Assembly: GCF_018614195.1 (NCBI RefSeq)
Contig: NZ_JAGGOT010000094.1
Location: 1-36,527 of the forward strand
DNA length: 36,527 nucleotides
From: Streptomyces sp. ISL-43
Lineage (GTDB): Bacteria > Actinomycetota > Actinomycetes > Streptomycetales > Streptomycetaceae
Direction of reading: 5' to 3'
Positions 1 to 7,535 of this stretch are shown piece by piece. Below the pieces are notes generated by a model that was given only the letters and a program-made list of their open reading frames with translations, was not told the origin of the DNA and searched no databases. The first letter of the stretch is position 1; every line of letters starts with the position of its first letter. The position numbers and the translations under genes were made by a program.

Positions 1-192
1 GTCCGCCAGCTCATCGAATCGGTCAACGACACCCTCAAAGGCCAGCTTGACCTCGAACAACACGGTGGACGCACCCCTGAAGGCGTCGGGGTCCGAGTCG
101 CGCAGCGCATCCTCGCGATGACCGCGGCCATCTGGCACAACCATCAGACCGGACAGGCGGTCAGCCGTTCACTGACCGCCTACGACCACTGA
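1..192 (+). CDS. IS982-family transposase, C-terminal part (cut by window edge)
   Basis: Frame 1 is open from the first base and stops at TGA 190-192, giving the last 63 residues of a transposase. The stretch with IESVNDTLKG, LDLEQHGGRT, AQRILAM and AAIWHNH is the C-terminal end I recognise from actinobacterial IS982-family DDE transposases, which end in LTAYDH or similar. The catalytic glutamate region is expected around the RQLIESVN segment at the start of this piece. The rest of the element lies left of the window. Its right end must fall between the stop codon and about position 225, because the jetC remnant on the other strand is still recognisable down to there. No target duplication can be checked from this side alone. 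The insertion or a related deletion probably removed the end of jetC and all of jetD. Confidence 0.85.
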   Translation, partial: VRQLIESVNDTLKGQLDLEQHGGRTPEGVGVRVAQRILAMTAAIWHNHQTGQAVSRSLTAYDH

Positions 193-219
193 CCGTATTC
201 GGAAAGACTCGTCTAGCGG

Positions 220-720
220 AAGGTGCACCAAGCTCGTGGAGGCGTGCCAGGGCCACTCCCGCTCGCTAGTCATGACCACATCCAGGTCGAAGGCATGCAG
301 GAGGTCCAGGCACTTGGCGTGCGAGTCGTCGTCGACACCGGCGAACGCCTCGTCCAGAGTGACGAGGCGTGGTGCATCCGGGCTGCTCGCGCTCGCGCAA
401 TGCGACGAGGCGGCGGCGAACAGAGGCACGGAGACGGCCAGGACGCCCTAACCTCCTGAAGCCGGGACCGTGGCGGGTACCCAGCGGCCGTGTGTGAAGG
501 GACCGGCCGGTGTTGCGGTCGAACCACTCGCGCAGGCCGGAGGCGTGCCGCCGGCAGGCAGCAGCGGATGTTCAGCAGAACGCGGGCAGCCTTGCGCAGT
601 TCCGCGGCATGCGCCCGTCCAGCATTTCGGCCAGCAGGGTGCTCATCGTCCGCCGCCCTCCTTCCACTCCGTCCGCCAGGTCGAGGATCTCGATGGTGGT
701 CGGGGCCGCGGAGGATACCG
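220..720 (-). pseudogene. jetC: Decayed jetC (TIGR02680, Wadjet type II SMC-like ATPase), C-terminal remnant
   Basis: Minus-strand reading from about 430 to 226 gives PLFAAASSHCASA, then PRLVTLDEAFAGVDDDSHAKC and FDLDVVMTSEREW. This is the Walker B/D-loop end of the TIGR02680 SMC/Rad50-like ATPase, which in Wadjet type II is JetC. Just upstream the ABC signature reads S-G-G-stop: the TAG at 450-448 replaces the expected Glu of SGGE. Further upstream, pieces in different frames (TTIEILDLADG, then MSTLLAEMLDGRMP, then ELRKAARVLLNIRC, then EWFDRNTGR) look like one protein broken by several frameshifts; I assign them to the same gene by adjacency, less certainly. The N-terminal ATPase half and most of the coiled coil are absent. 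Family: JetC is the SMC-like subunit of a plasmid-restricting complex. Inference: this copy is dead. Confidence 0.75.
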
Positions 721-789
721 CCCGGCGTGCGGACCTCAGCCGCGGATCCATCAGCCAAAGCAGTGATCCGGATCTCAGGCTGCCAGCCC

Positions 790-1571
790 GGCCCACCGAC
801 CGGCCCACCGCTCGTACGCCGCCTGCTCCGCGTAAGCAGCCTCCTGCGGGGTGGCATCCGCGGCCTCACGGGCGGCAGCGGCGTGCAGCACTCCAGGATC
901 AGCCGGGCGATGCGCCCGCCGAGGGTGATCAGGTCCTGGATGAACCGCTCCAGGTACTGGATGAGCTGGACCTTGTAGGCGAGGAGGACCTCCTCCCCCA
1001 CGTCGTGAAGGTCGATGGTGCGCTGGAGGGAGCCCATGAAGGCCCGCGCGTTGTCGGCGAGCGCGGCGAAGCGGCTGGCGAGCCCGTCCAGCGCGAGATG
1101 CGTCGTGGCCGGATCCGGCTCCTCCTCGGCTGCCAGCACAAGAAGGGCACGCAGCTGGGTGACGATGTCGTGCAGCGCGACGGCCTGCAGCGCACCCCGC
1201 CGCCCGAGCGCCTCGTCGTACGCGGACGGGGCCTCCTCGGCCGCCTCGCCATCCCGCGTGAGCTGGTAGATGAACCGCTGGCGGTAGAAGTCCTCGACGG
1301 CCGTGACCGTCCGGTGTCCGGGTCAGCCCGGCAAATCCCCCGCCTACCAGGCTATCGAACGCCTTGGCCACGGCATCGAGCTCGCCCGGCCGGATCCCGG
1401 CGGGCAGCCCTGCGTACGTCCTCGGGCCCGCAGATGCACGGCGAACCGCTCCTTGGCGACCAGGAACGCCCGAATCACTGAGCGGTAAGGCAGTACGTTC
1501 GGGGCGGTGAGATGCGCGAACGGCCCGTACCCGTCCGACCGGCTCTGTGGCCGGGAAGCAGTCAAGTCCAT
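790..1571 (-). pseudogene. jetA: Decayed jetA (TIGR02677, Wadjet type II kleisin-like subunit)
   Basis: The start is ATG 1571-1569 on the minus strand. The first frame gives PFAHLTAPNVLPYRSVIRAF and AKERFAVHLR, the N-terminal signature of TIGR02677. The reading then moves to a second frame (LPAGIRPGELDAVAKAFDSLV, then GFAGLTRTPD) and to a third (TVTAVEDFYRQRFIYQLTRDG, GRRGALQAVAL, then ARFAALADNARAFMGSLQRTI and YKVQLIQYLERFIQDL). All blocks are in the order expected for the family, so at least two frameshifts break the gene. After about 870 the similarity fades (AADATPQEAA and a Trp-rich piece remain), and the C-terminal part runs into jetC-like sequence. JetA is the kleisin-like partner of the JetC ATPase in the family. 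jetB (TIGR02678), normally between jetA and jetC, is missing. Confidence 0.8.
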
Positions 1572-1593
1572 CACCCGCCACTTTCCCAGCCTC

Positions 1594-1616
1594 TCGTCTC
1601 TGAGCGGCAGAGACGA
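1594..1616. promoter_or_regulatory. 9-bp perfect inverted repeat upstream of jetA remnant
   Basis: TCGTCTCTG and CAGAGACGA flank a 5-base spacer (AGCGG), centred about 34 bases upstream of the jetA ATG. On the minus strand a TACTTT hexamer lies just upstream, so the site sits where an operator overlapping a jetA transcription start could be. It could equally form an RNA hairpin in the leader. The role is inferred. Confidence 0.4.
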
Positions 1617-1822
1617 AAGTACTTGACCGATTCCCACCGTCGGTGACCGCGCCCGCCCCCACACGTGACACCGAGCGCACGGCCGCTGAGGTCCGGACGA
1701 GCACGCTTCGAGACGGACCCGCCGGAGCGCCTTCGCCGTACGGACCCGGGGACACCCGGCTACGTGAGCCACGCCCTGCCCTAGGATGGCGAGGATCATC
1801 TCAGCGGCCCGACGGGCTTCCG

Positions 1823-1837
1823 TTCCACTTCGTGGAA
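1823..1837. promoter_or_regulatory. Short inverted repeat upstream of the DUF2075 gene
   Basis: TTCCAC and GTGGAA are separated by TTC and lie about 57 bases upstream of the preferred TTG start at 1894. It could be an operator or a leader hairpin. It would fall inside the coding region if the ATG at 1786 were used, which is a further small reason to prefer the downstream start. Confidence 0.25.
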
Positions 1838-1893
1838 TAGAAGGACATGCCCCCACCCGCACGAGCTACTTCGTGCTGCCTGGGGGCACTTTC

Positions 1894-3783
1894 TTGCTGT
1901 TCCGTGAGTCCGCGGCGTCGTTGGCGAACCGCACCCACCTTGAAGGACGGCTGGCAGAGCTCCTGGCCGAGAACTTTCTTCACAAGCACGGTCACCGGCC
2001 CCATGCGTCGGAGGTGCGCTCCTGGGAGCGCAGCATCCCTGCACTCACCCATGCGCTGGTCGAAGCCGGGCTCGGCGAGGTCGAGATGCTTCTGGAGTAC
2101 GGACTGCCTCTGACCAGCAAGCGCGCGGACGTGATACTGGCCGGCGTGCATCCGGCCGGCGGCGGGCCGTCGTACGTGGTCGTGGAACTCAAGCAATGGA
2201 GTAGCGCCTACCCGGAGGACGGCGACCCGCTGCGGTGCCGCATCGACGCGTACCCGGCGCCCGTCCTTAACCCGATCGAGCAGGTCCGGGGCTACTGCGA
2301 CTACCTGGTGTCGTTCAACGGGGCACTGGAACAGGCCCCGGAGTCGGTAGCCGGGGTGGCATACCTGCACAACGCGACCGAGTTCGGGGTCGCGGGGCTG
2401 CGCGGCGTCGCAGAAGACCATCGGGGCCGGATGTTCACCGGTGAGCAGCGGGGCGCCTTCCTGAACTACTTGCGCTCGGTGCTGGCACCAAAGCCTGGCG
2501 CCCACGCGGCCGACGCGCTCCTTCAAGGCAAGGTGCGGCCGTCCCGGCAATTGATGGCCGTCGCCGCTGAAGAGGTCCGCAATCGGGAACAGTTCGTGCT
2601 GCTGGACGAGCAGCGGCTCGCCTACGAAACGGTGATGTCCGCGGTCCGGAAGGCACGGCGCTCCAACCACAAGCAAGTGGTCGTGGTGGCCGGTGGCCCG
2701 GGCTCCGGCAAGAGCGTGATCGCCCTGTCCCTGCTGGGTGATCTGTACCGGCGCGGGGTGCCCGCTCTCCATGCCACCGGTTCACAGTCGTTCACCAAGA
2801 CGATGCGCAGGGTTGCAGGAGCCCGGAAGCCGGAAGTCCAGCGACTCTTCCGCTACTTCAACAGCTTCATGGAGTCAGAGCCCAACGATCTGGACGTGCT
2901 CGTCTGCGACGAGGCGCACCGGCTCCGCAGGACCTCCGCCAACCGGTACACCAAGGCCGCGCTGCGTACCAGCCGCCCGCAGGTGGCGGAGCTGATCGAC
3001 GCGGCCCGGGTTCCGGTGTTCCTTCTGGACCAGCATCAGGTGGTGCGTCCGGGGGAGATGGGGACGGTGGAGCAGATCCGGCAAGCCGCAGCCGAGCAGG
3101 GGCTGGAGTGCACGGTGGTGGAACTGGACAGCCAGTTCCGGTGCGGCGGCAGCGACGCATACCTGCGGTGGGTCACCAGCCTGCTGGGACTGGAGGGCGA
3201 TGGGCCCACAGTGTGGGAGCCGGACGGCAAGGTCCGGTTGCTGACCGCGGACAGCCCTCAGGAGATGGAGGACTTCCTGACCGCGCGGCGGGCCCAGGAC
3301 TTCGGGGCTCGGATGTCTGCGGGCTACTGCTGGAAGTGGACGACGAAGATTACTCCGGGCATGGCGGCACTCCCCGCCGACGTGGCCATCGGGGAGTGGG
3401 CAAGGCCGTGGAACCTCTACGGGGACCGCTCCCTGCTCGGTGCGCCGCCGGCACCGCTGTGGGCAACCGATCCCGCGGGCTTCGGTCAGATCGGGTGCGT
3501 GTACACCGCACAGGGCTTCGAGTACGACTGGTCGGGCGTGATCATGGGCCCGGACCTCGTCTGGCGCACGGACCGCTGGAGGGTGGACCGCACCGCGTCC
3601 AAGGACCCTTCCTTCACCAAGGCAACAACGGACGAGGACATTGAGCGACTTGTCCGCAACACCTACAAGGTCCTGTTGACCCGAGGCATGATCGGAACGG
3701 TCATCTATTCGACGGACCGGGAGACGCGCGAGAAGCTCCGCGCACTGATCCCCCCAGCCGCGGACGTGCCGAACCCCGAGTGA
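1894..3783 (+). CDS. DUF2075 ATPase/helicase with N-terminal PD-(D/E)xK-like domain
   Basis: Start: TTG 1894 is preferred because TGGGGG (1881-1886) lies seven bases upstream and the protein then begins MLFRESAASL, as I expect for this family. An in-frame ATG at 1786 would add 36 residues with no domain character. Length from TTG is 629 residues. Residues about 30-110 hold a nuclease-like motif: D79 in KRADVILAG and E98-L-K100 in VVVELKQWS. The DUF2075 P-loop domain follows, with Walker A GGPGSGKS at about 267-274, Walker B VCDEAHR with D339-E340, an LDQHQVVRPGE block, LDSQFRCGG, and a C-terminal YTAQGFEYDW plus LLTRG helicase-like motif. The family is common in actinobacterial defence islands, often described as Schlafen-group-3-like helicase. 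The substrate is unknown. It stands alone and ends against a convergent operon. I am sure of the domain calls; cleavage activity is inferred. Confidence 0.88.
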   Translation: MLFRESAASLANRTHLEGRLAELLAENFLHKHGHRPHASEVRSWERSIPALTHALVEAGLGEVEMLLEYGLPLTSKRADVILAGVHPAGGGPSYVVVELKQWSSAYPEDGDPLRCRIDAYPAPVLNPIEQVRGYCDYLVSFNGALEQAPESVAGVAYLHNATEFGVAGLRGVAEDHRGRMFTGEQRGAFLNYLRSVLAPKPGAHAADALLQGKVRPSRQLMAVAAEEVRNREQFVLLDEQRLAYETVMSAVRKARRSNHKQVVVVAGGPGSGKSVIALSLLGDLYRRGVPALHATGSQSFTKTMRRVAGARKPEVQRLFRYFNSFMESEPNDLDVLVCDEAHRLRRTSANRYTKAALRTSRPQVAELIDAARVPVFLLDQHQVVRPGEMGTVEQIRQAAAEQGLECTVVELDSQFRCGGSDAYLRWVTSLLGLEGDGPTVWEPDGKVRLLTADSPQEMEDFLTARRAQDFGARMSAGYCWKWTTKITPGMAALPADVAIGEWARPWNLYGDRSLLGAPPAPLWATDPAGFGQIGCVYTAQGFEYDWSGVIMGPDLVWRTDRWRVDRTASKDPSFTKATTDEDIERLVRNTYKVLLTRGMIGTVIYSTDRETREKLRALIPPAADVPNPE

Positions 3784-3870
3784 CCGCACGCCCTACGCGA
3801 TCCGATCCCCGCGCAGACCCCGCCGAACAGACGGACGCTCCGTTTCGACAGGGTCTGCCGGCCGTGCGGT
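3783..3870. terminator. Nested-hairpin bidirectional terminator between convergent genes
   Basis: Three inverted repeats nest inside one another in the 115-base gap between two convergent stop codons. The outer pair is ACCGCACG (3783-3790) with CGTGCGGT (3863-3870). The middle pair is CAGACCC (3814-3820) with GGGTCTG (3851-3857). The inner hairpin is AGACGGA (3829-3835), loop CGC, TCCGTTT (3839-3845), with one G-U pair. A competing pairing (3796-3805 with 3871-3880) is also possible. A symmetrical structure here would stop transcription from both sides. No U-tract is needed for many Streptomyces terminators. Confidence 0.65.
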
Positions 3871-3898
3871 TCGGATTGCGATGCGGTTGCTTATCCGA

Positions 3899-4945
3899 CT
3901 ATCCGACGTAGTCGCGCAGCAGGGCGGTGAAGGCGGTCAGCTCCCTCATCGACTCGTGCGGAAGCGGTTCCGCGTCGAAATGGGCGATGCGGTTCCGAAT
4001 CTCCTGCACCCGCTGCAGATGACGGATGAATTGACCTCGATCCAGCGAGTCGCACTGGAGTTCGCCCCAGTTCAGGTCCGCCTGCTGGGCTATGGCCTGC
4101 TTCTTCTGCTCACCGTTGATCAGATACACGTAGTCGCCGAACATCAGGTCCTCGACCTTGCCGGAACGGTGCTCCGGCTTTCTGTTCGTCTGAACCGCCT
4201 TGATCGCGTCCTCGGCGAGCTTCGCGCCCAGCCACCGGCGCAGGAGGGACTCGATCTCGCCGAGCAGGAAGAAGGGGCGCGCCGCGCTCTCGAACCGGTC
4301 GACGACGTGGGCCTGCGTCACGATCCCCGACAGACTTCCGTCCTCTCCTCGCACCAGCAGATAGCCGTTCTCCGTGAGCATCGACAGGCAGGCGAAGAAC
4401 TCCTGTCGCACGTCGGCCACCGGCAGGGAGTCCTGCTCCATGGCGTTCTCCAGGCTGGGCTCCTTGCCCCGCTCGTACATGAGGGCCAGGGAACGCCAGG
4501 TGAGAACGCCGTGGAGAGTCGTCATGCCCGTGGTGACGGGTATCTGCGCATATCCCCGGTGGCGCATCAGGTAGGTGGCCTGGGAAAGCGCCGTGGTGGC
4601 GGCGACGCACCTCACCCCACCGCGCGCAGACGGTAGGTCGCCGATCCGGAGACGCTGCGGAAGCGCGGCCGACGGGAGCGAGTCCCCTCCTGCCGCGTCG
4701 CCTTCGTCGGGGCCGGGCGTGAGCGGCGTCGTCGTGGCAAGGGCGACGATCTGGACGCGGTCGCCCGGTGCGCAGTTGGCGAAGTCCGGGAGAGTGGCGA
4801 GCCCGGCATCGGTCAGCGCCTGTGCGATGTCGTGCACGTTCCACGGCCGACGCACCCGCACACCGAAGAGCTCCAGGAAGTCCCCGATGGGCATCTCCGT
4901 GCCCTTGCGCGCGAGAAGCTCCTCCGTGCTGGGTCGTTGTTTCAC
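3899..4945 (-). CDS. CBS-domain protein with C-terminal Swt1-like HEPN domain
   Basis: This 348-residue protein starts at GTG 4945, overlapping the stop of the upstream DUF262 gene as GTGA, so the two are translationally coupled. The middle part looks like a CBS pair: ATTALSQATYLMRHRGYAQIP, then HGVLTWRSLALM, then LPVADVRQEFF and GYLLVRGEDGSLSGIVTQAHV. The C-terminal third (from about PFFLLGEIESLLRRWL) resembles HEPN domains of the Swt1 type and ends with R317-N-R-I-A-H322, the Rx4H ribonuclease motif of HEPN proteins, followed by FDAEPLP. Known of the families: CBS pairs bind adenine nucleotides; HEPN domains with this motif are often metal-independent RNases in toxin and anti-phage systems. 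Inference: a nucleotide-gated RNase effector or a partner that senses the DUF262 protein. It could instead be a non-catalytic HEPN scaffold. Confidence 0.8.
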   Translation of the reverse strand: MKQRPSTEELLARKGTEMPIGDFLELFGVRVRRPWNVHDIAQALTDAGLATLPDFANCAPGDRVQIVALATTTPLTPGPDEGDAAGGDSLPSAALPQRLRIGDLPSARGGVRCVAATTALSQATYLMRHRGYAQIPVTTGMTTLHGVLTWRSLALMYERGKEPSLENAMEQDSLPVADVRQEFFACLSMLTENGYLLVRGEDGSLSGIVTQAHVVDRFESAARPFFLLGEIESLLRRWLGAKLAEDAIKAVQTNRKPEHRSGKVEDLMFGDYVYLINGEQKKQAIAQQADLNWGELQCDSLDRGQFIRHLQRVQEIRNRIAHFDAEPLPHESMRELTAFTALLRDYVG

Positions 4946-6768
4946 CGGCCCGCCTTGCCGTCGGTCATGTCCCGCAGGATCGTCCGCTTGCCCATGGCCG
5001 CGTACACCATGTCCTCGAGTTCCTTGGCCCGTGCCGCGTAGAAGGCCTCGTAGTCGTTGGTCCGCAGGTGGTACGGATCAATCAGATGGGTGCCGATGAC
5101 GTCGTCGAACCATTCTCGGCGCATGTCGGAGGCCACGGCCAGGGAGTCGAGATAGGTCCCCGGTGCTCCGGTGAGAGCCTGAGCCGCGCGCAGCGAGAGC
5201 GGTGTCTTGTTGACGATGGAGTTGGCGGGGCGGTTCTTGACTCCGCCCTGGTACCGGCGCACCCAGCTCCGGGGAAAGATCTGGCGCACGTCTACCCCGT
5301 ACTCATCCACCAGCGCCGGTTTCAGTGGGGCGTCCGTGTAGTGCCAGTCCACGGCTCCCTGCTTGATGAGCAGCGCGTAGATCCCCTTGTACGCCGCGCT
5401 GTTCCGGGTGGTGAGTGTGTCCAGCCGCTCTGGGAAGAAGTAGGCGTCGGTGACAGTCTCTGGGGCCGATCCCCCGTCCCGGACCCATGCCACTAGCTGT
5501 TCGACATCTCTGGTGAATCGCGTTTCGGTGGAGCCGCCGTACATCTCGCCCAGTACGCCGCACCAGTACCACTGCGTGATCTTGTCTTCCGCGCCGAGGG
5601 TGTCGGTTTGCTCCCCGAGAATGGCCCTGACTGCGGCGAGCGGCACCAACTGGGTGCGGTAGGGGAGATCTGCAGCACGCACGATGCACTGCCGCTCAAG
5701 GAAGGCACCCACCCACTCGAGTGCCTTCGCGAGCCGTGGAGCCAGCGACTCGAAGTCTGCGAGGGGGAGTTCGAGGAGGTCCCGGCGTTTGCAGGACACG
5801 CCGACGCCCTGGCCGTCCTGCTTCCGCAACCACGTGCGCACCAGTGCGACGGCTTGAAGGAAGTCGCTGCTACTCAGTCCATCGTCGATGCCCGCCTCAA
5901 GTCGGCCGAACACCCGGTAGCGGCCGGCCAGCTCCTCCTTGAGCTCGCGCCAGACCTGCGGCAGTTGGTAGTAGTCCCCCGTCTGCTCGCGGTAGGCGCG
6001 GTCACCGGCATAGGTGGCTGTCAGGAGCTCGAAGACATTGAGAGGTATGCCGCCCGTGTTGACTCGCTCGAAGACGGCGCACACCGCATCCATGGAGGTG
6101 GAGGCGGCCAGCTTGATCATCGGAACTTGGAAGGAGCGCACGGACTCGAGAACTTGTTCCTCGAAGCGGCTCCATCGATCGAAATGACCGTCATCCAGTT
6201 TCTCGTACGCCCGTCGCCACGCATTCACCTTCGCGGTGTCGAACACGATGCGCAGCGGAAACAGTCCAGCGGCACACTCACCGCTGGTGGTCGTCAGGTC
6301 GTGTACGACGTCACGAGCGAAGTTGGCCCTCAGTACCTTGTCCTCCGGCACGGACACGATGGCTTCGTCGCGGTCCGCGGGCGATCCGATGGCTTTCTCG
6401 ATGTCCACGTAGTACCAGCGCCCGACGGGGTTGCCCCGTGTGTCGGTGGTTTCGACGGGAGATTCCTGGAACAGAGCCTGGAACAGGGAGGTCAGGCGCT
6501 GCTGTCCGTCGAGGAGCAGCAGGCTGGGCGTCACGGCTTCGGACACCTGCGACGCGCCGGTGAGGGCGCGGGCACGGAAGGGCGAGTCGCCACCCGATTC
6601 CAGGGTCATGACAACGCCCAGCGGATAGTCGAGCGTCACTGTCGCCACAATGGCGCGAATTCGATCGTCATCCCACTTCCAGTCTCGCTGGAAGTCGGGT
6701 AGTTGAAGGGTTCCCGTTGCCACATCCGACAGGAGAGCCTTGAGTTTCACATTGTCGAGTCCCGCCAC
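4942..6768 (-). CDS. DUF262 (GmrS/ParB-like) protein with degenerate C-terminal HNH-like region
   Basis: GTG 6768 is the preferred start: GGGGA lies about seven bases upstream and the product begins MAGLDNVKLK. A GTG at 6783 would add five residues but has no usable spacing. Length is 608 residues. DUF262 motifs are clear: LPDFQRDW (about 24-31), LLDGQQRL (about 86-92), FERVNTGG (233-240). The C-terminal half has the block NSAAYKGIYALL, then DVRQIFPRSW, then NSIVNKTPL. In relatives I recall the middle block reads D-(I/V)-H-H-(I/V)-F-P, so the paired histidines are R495-Q496 here, while the N-K-T-P-L segment is kept. Known: DUF262 proteins, alone or with DUF1524, include nucleotide-driven restriction enzymes of modified DNA (GmrSD). 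Inference: this one may bind or hydrolyse nucleotide but not cut DNA through the HNH site; the coupled CBS-HEPN protein could be the effector. Confidence 0.88.
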   Translation of the reverse strand: MAGLDNVKLKALLSDVATGTLQLPDFQRDWKWDDDRIRAIVATVTLDYPLGVVMTLESGGDSPFRARALTGASQVSEAVTPSLLLLDGQQRLTSLFQALFQESPVETTDTRGNPVGRWYYVDIEKAIGSPADRDEAIVSVPEDKVLRANFARDVVHDLTTTSGECAAGLFPLRIVFDTAKVNAWRRAYEKLDDGHFDRWSRFEEQVLESVRSFQVPMIKLAASTSMDAVCAVFERVNTGGIPLNVFELLTATYAGDRAYREQTGDYYQLPQVWRELKEELAGRYRVFGRLEAGIDDGLSSSDFLQAVALVRTWLRKQDGQGVGVSCKRRDLLELPLADFESLAPRLAKALEWVGAFLERQCIVRAADLPYRTQLVPLAAVRAILGEQTDTLGAEDKITQWYWCGVLGEMYGGSTETRFTRDVEQLVAWVRDGGSAPETVTDAYFFPERLDTLTTRNSAAYKGIYALLIKQGAVDWHYTDAPLKPALVDEYGVDVRQIFPRSWVRRYQGGVKNRPANSIVNKTPLSLRAAQALTGAPGTYLDSLAVASDMRREWFDDVIGTHLIDPYHLRTNDYEAFYAARAKELEDMVYAAMGKRTILRDMTDGKAGR

Positions 6769-6818
6769 GTGCCTGTTCCCCACCCTCGCCGTTCTACGTG
6801 CTGTCCACGCGGTCAGTG

Positions 6819-6848
6819 ATTAGACCAATCGGCCGGCACGACAGTCAA
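6819..6848 (-). promoter_or_regulatory. Probable housekeeping (HrdB-type) promoter of the DUF262 operon
   Basis: On the minus strand TTGACT (6848-6843) is followed after exactly 18 bases by TCTAAT (6824-6819). This matches the vegetative Streptomyces consensus at most positions. Transcription would begin near 6812, giving a short leader of about 45 bases before the GTG at 6768. Confidence 0.6.
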
Positions 6849-7535
6849 CGCAGTGTGCCGAGTTGCTCACTGCCTTCAGCCGTCACAGGACGTCACCTCG
6901 ATGGGACCCGGTCGGCGAGGTACGGGGCGGCGTTGCCCGCACGCAGGGCGCTCCGATGTTGGTGGGACGGCGTCCCGAGTGCGGCGGGGGCGCGGCGCCG
7001 AACCCGTCGGCTCCGCGCGAACCGCTGGCCGGGGTGCCCGGCTCCCGGGCGCCGGAAGGTCGAGCGGCTGCCCGGCACCGTAAAGATCTCCAGCTGATCG
7101 CCGCCACCGGGCACCTGCCAGAGGTCGAGTACGGTCCAGCTACCTGCGAGCACTGACGGCATCGACAGCCGCACGAACACTGCCCGCCCTCCAGGAGCCA
7201 TGCGATCCGGATTGCCTTTCCCCGCCATCGGCCTTCATGATCAGTCCCGACGTCGGCGTCACGGCAAGGGGGAACCGTGGGAATCGGTGCGCAGAGCGGG
7301 ACGGTCAAGAGGCGGATCACGAGGCGCGCAACGAGCATCTCCACTAGCACCGGCCGGGACAGGGGCGTCGGGCCTCAGTACGCCGGACAAGGGTGCCCGG
7401 TCTCCTTCGCCACTGCCGTCCGCGCTGTCAGAGGCCGCCGGTAGGATTTCCCCAGCACATTTCCCGTCCATCGAAGTATTCCGGACCGGAAATCTGCCGG
7501 GCCGCGCACAAGGAATCGAGAATCGGGGACAGCGC
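6849..7535. other. Intergenic region between the divergent DUF262 operon and pglW
   Basis: About 690 bases with no convincing intact gene. A GC-only hairpin (GTGCCCGG, loop CTC, CCGGGCGC) lies at 7034-7052. On the minus strand, roughly 7170-7070, a short stretch (VRLSMPSVLAGSW, VLDLWQVPGGG, IFTVPG) has codon usage like a real gene but dissolves into Arg/Pro-rich reading, so it may be a gene fragment. A TAGGAT hexamer at 7442-7447 could be a -10 box for pglW, without a good -35 partner. The pglW ribosome binding site GGGGA is at 7525-7529. Confidence 0.4.

Noticed and set aside
270..1139. A 289-residue minus-strand frame as a gene
   Set aside because: Only its first 90 residues match the jetA pattern; the rest is Arg/Pro-rich out-of-frame reading of the jetA tail and jetC remnant.
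1786..1893. ATG 1786 as the start of the DUF2075 gene
   Set aside because: No ribosome binding site at a workable distance, and the added residues are not domain-like. TTG 1894 fits the family better, though ATG 1786 cannot be fully excluded.
7200..7535. Upstream start for pglW
   Set aside because: The frame is open, but the extra 112 residues are low-complexity Arg/Ser/Pro with no domain, while ATG 7536 has GGGGA six bases before it.
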